Below, in pieces: positions 6,381 through 6,490 of a DNA stretch of 6,490 bases (position 1 is its first letter; every line of letters starts with the position of its first letter). Location of the stretch: contig JAOZUU010000074.1 in the NCBI GenBank assembly GCA_029938515.1, positions 2,771-9,260 of the forward strand, written 5' to 3'. The notes beneath the pieces are model-generated. The model saw nothing but the letters and a program-made list of their open reading frames with translations. It ran no database searches and was not told the origin of the DNA. The translations under genes and the position numbers were made by a program. Source of the DNA: Desulfobacterales bacterium. GTDB lineage: Bacteria > Desulfobacterota > Desulfobacteria > Desulfobacterales > QNYZ01.

Positions 6381-6431
6381 TTTGTGGACGGACAATAGTT
6401 CGTGTCCATCCACGAATAGTGGATACCACTA
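6381..6431. repeat. Cluster of overlapping inverted repeats upstream of uup
   Basis: Three hairpins share this 51-base stretch. Arms 6381-6394 (TTTGTGGACGGACA) and 6403-6416 (TGTCCATCCACGAA) pair over 14 positions with one mismatch and one wobble. TTCGTG (6399-6404) and CACGAA (6411-6416) form a perfect 6-bp stem that competes with the first. TAGTGG (6417-6422) and CCACTA (6426-6431) form a separate perfect 6-bp stem with a 3-base loop. The cluster ends 17 bases before the uup SD, so it lies in the 5' leader if transcription starts further upstream. It could be a dispersed repeat unit or a leader structure. Bases 6432-6490 beyond it hold no gene that I can support. Confidence 0.7.
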
Positions 6432-6490
6432 CGAGGTTTCCAATTCATAAATGAGGATTTTTTTCGTTGGGCAAGGCCGCACAAGGGTTT

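Noticed and set aside
5679..6398. 239-codon plus-strand ORF opposite uup
   Set aside because: It is antisense to conserved ATPase motifs, Ser/Arg/Pro-rich with no domain; typical shadow of a GC-rich gene.
6420..6480. Promoter for uup
   Set aside because: Minus-strand candidates such as TTGCCC or TTGGAA lack a convincing -10 box at 16-18 bases; the true promoter may lie outside the window.
6350..6484. 45-residue N-terminal extension of Uup
   Set aside because: The segment is encoded by inverted repeats and does not look like ABC-F sequence; the GTG at 6349 has its own SD and gives the usual family length.

Overview
The window reads as a piece of a GC-rich bacterial chromosome. The best guess is a sulfate-reducing Desulfobacterota (the Desulfosarcina/Desulfococcus type of deltaproteobacterium). 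This rests on gene content (a TAXI-type TRAP transporter with DUF1850), on codon use, and on the style of palindromic intergenic repeats. It is an inference, not an identification. All four convincing genes lie on the minus strand, so the window is best read from its right end to its left.

Right end (about 4445-6490): 140 bases of repeat-rich leader precede a full-length Uup-type ABC-F ATPase (4445-6349, GTG start). This soluble twin-ATPase protein of the ribosome/translation-factor class is a housekeeping gene not obviously connected to the transporter. A 479-base gap follows (3966-4444). It holds a possible 35-codon plus-strand ORF with a 9-G run, an inverted repeat with 11-bp arms, a good sigma-70-like promoter, and a roughly 167-base leader that contains an unusually perfect Shine-Dalgarno sequence.

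Left two thirds (68-3965): a three-gene transporter operon. First comes a secreted TAXI-family solute receptor (2982-3965). After a 275-base spacer packed with two inverted repeats comes a 704-residue fused small+large TRAP permease (592-2706, TTG start). Last is a DUF1850 protein (68-595, GTG start) overlapping the permease by the four bases GTGA. In the usual model the receptor binds a substrate (probably an organic anion, unidentified) in the periplasm and delivers it to the ion-gradient-driven permease. DUF1850 is a recurrent TAXI partner of unknown role. The receptor has ATG and a strong SD, while the downstream genes use TTG and GTG and lie beyond the hairpins. This fits the need for more receptor than permease.

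The most interesting non-gene structures are: an approximately 150-base nested imperfect palindrome between receptor and permease; a second, GC-rich hairpin beside it; four 17-base tandem repeats that build the C-terminus and stop of the DUF1850 gene; and overlapping, mutually exclusive hairpins just upstream of uup. I see no CRISPR array, tRNA, rRNA, transposase or clear phage gene, and no convincing wholly new multi-gene system.
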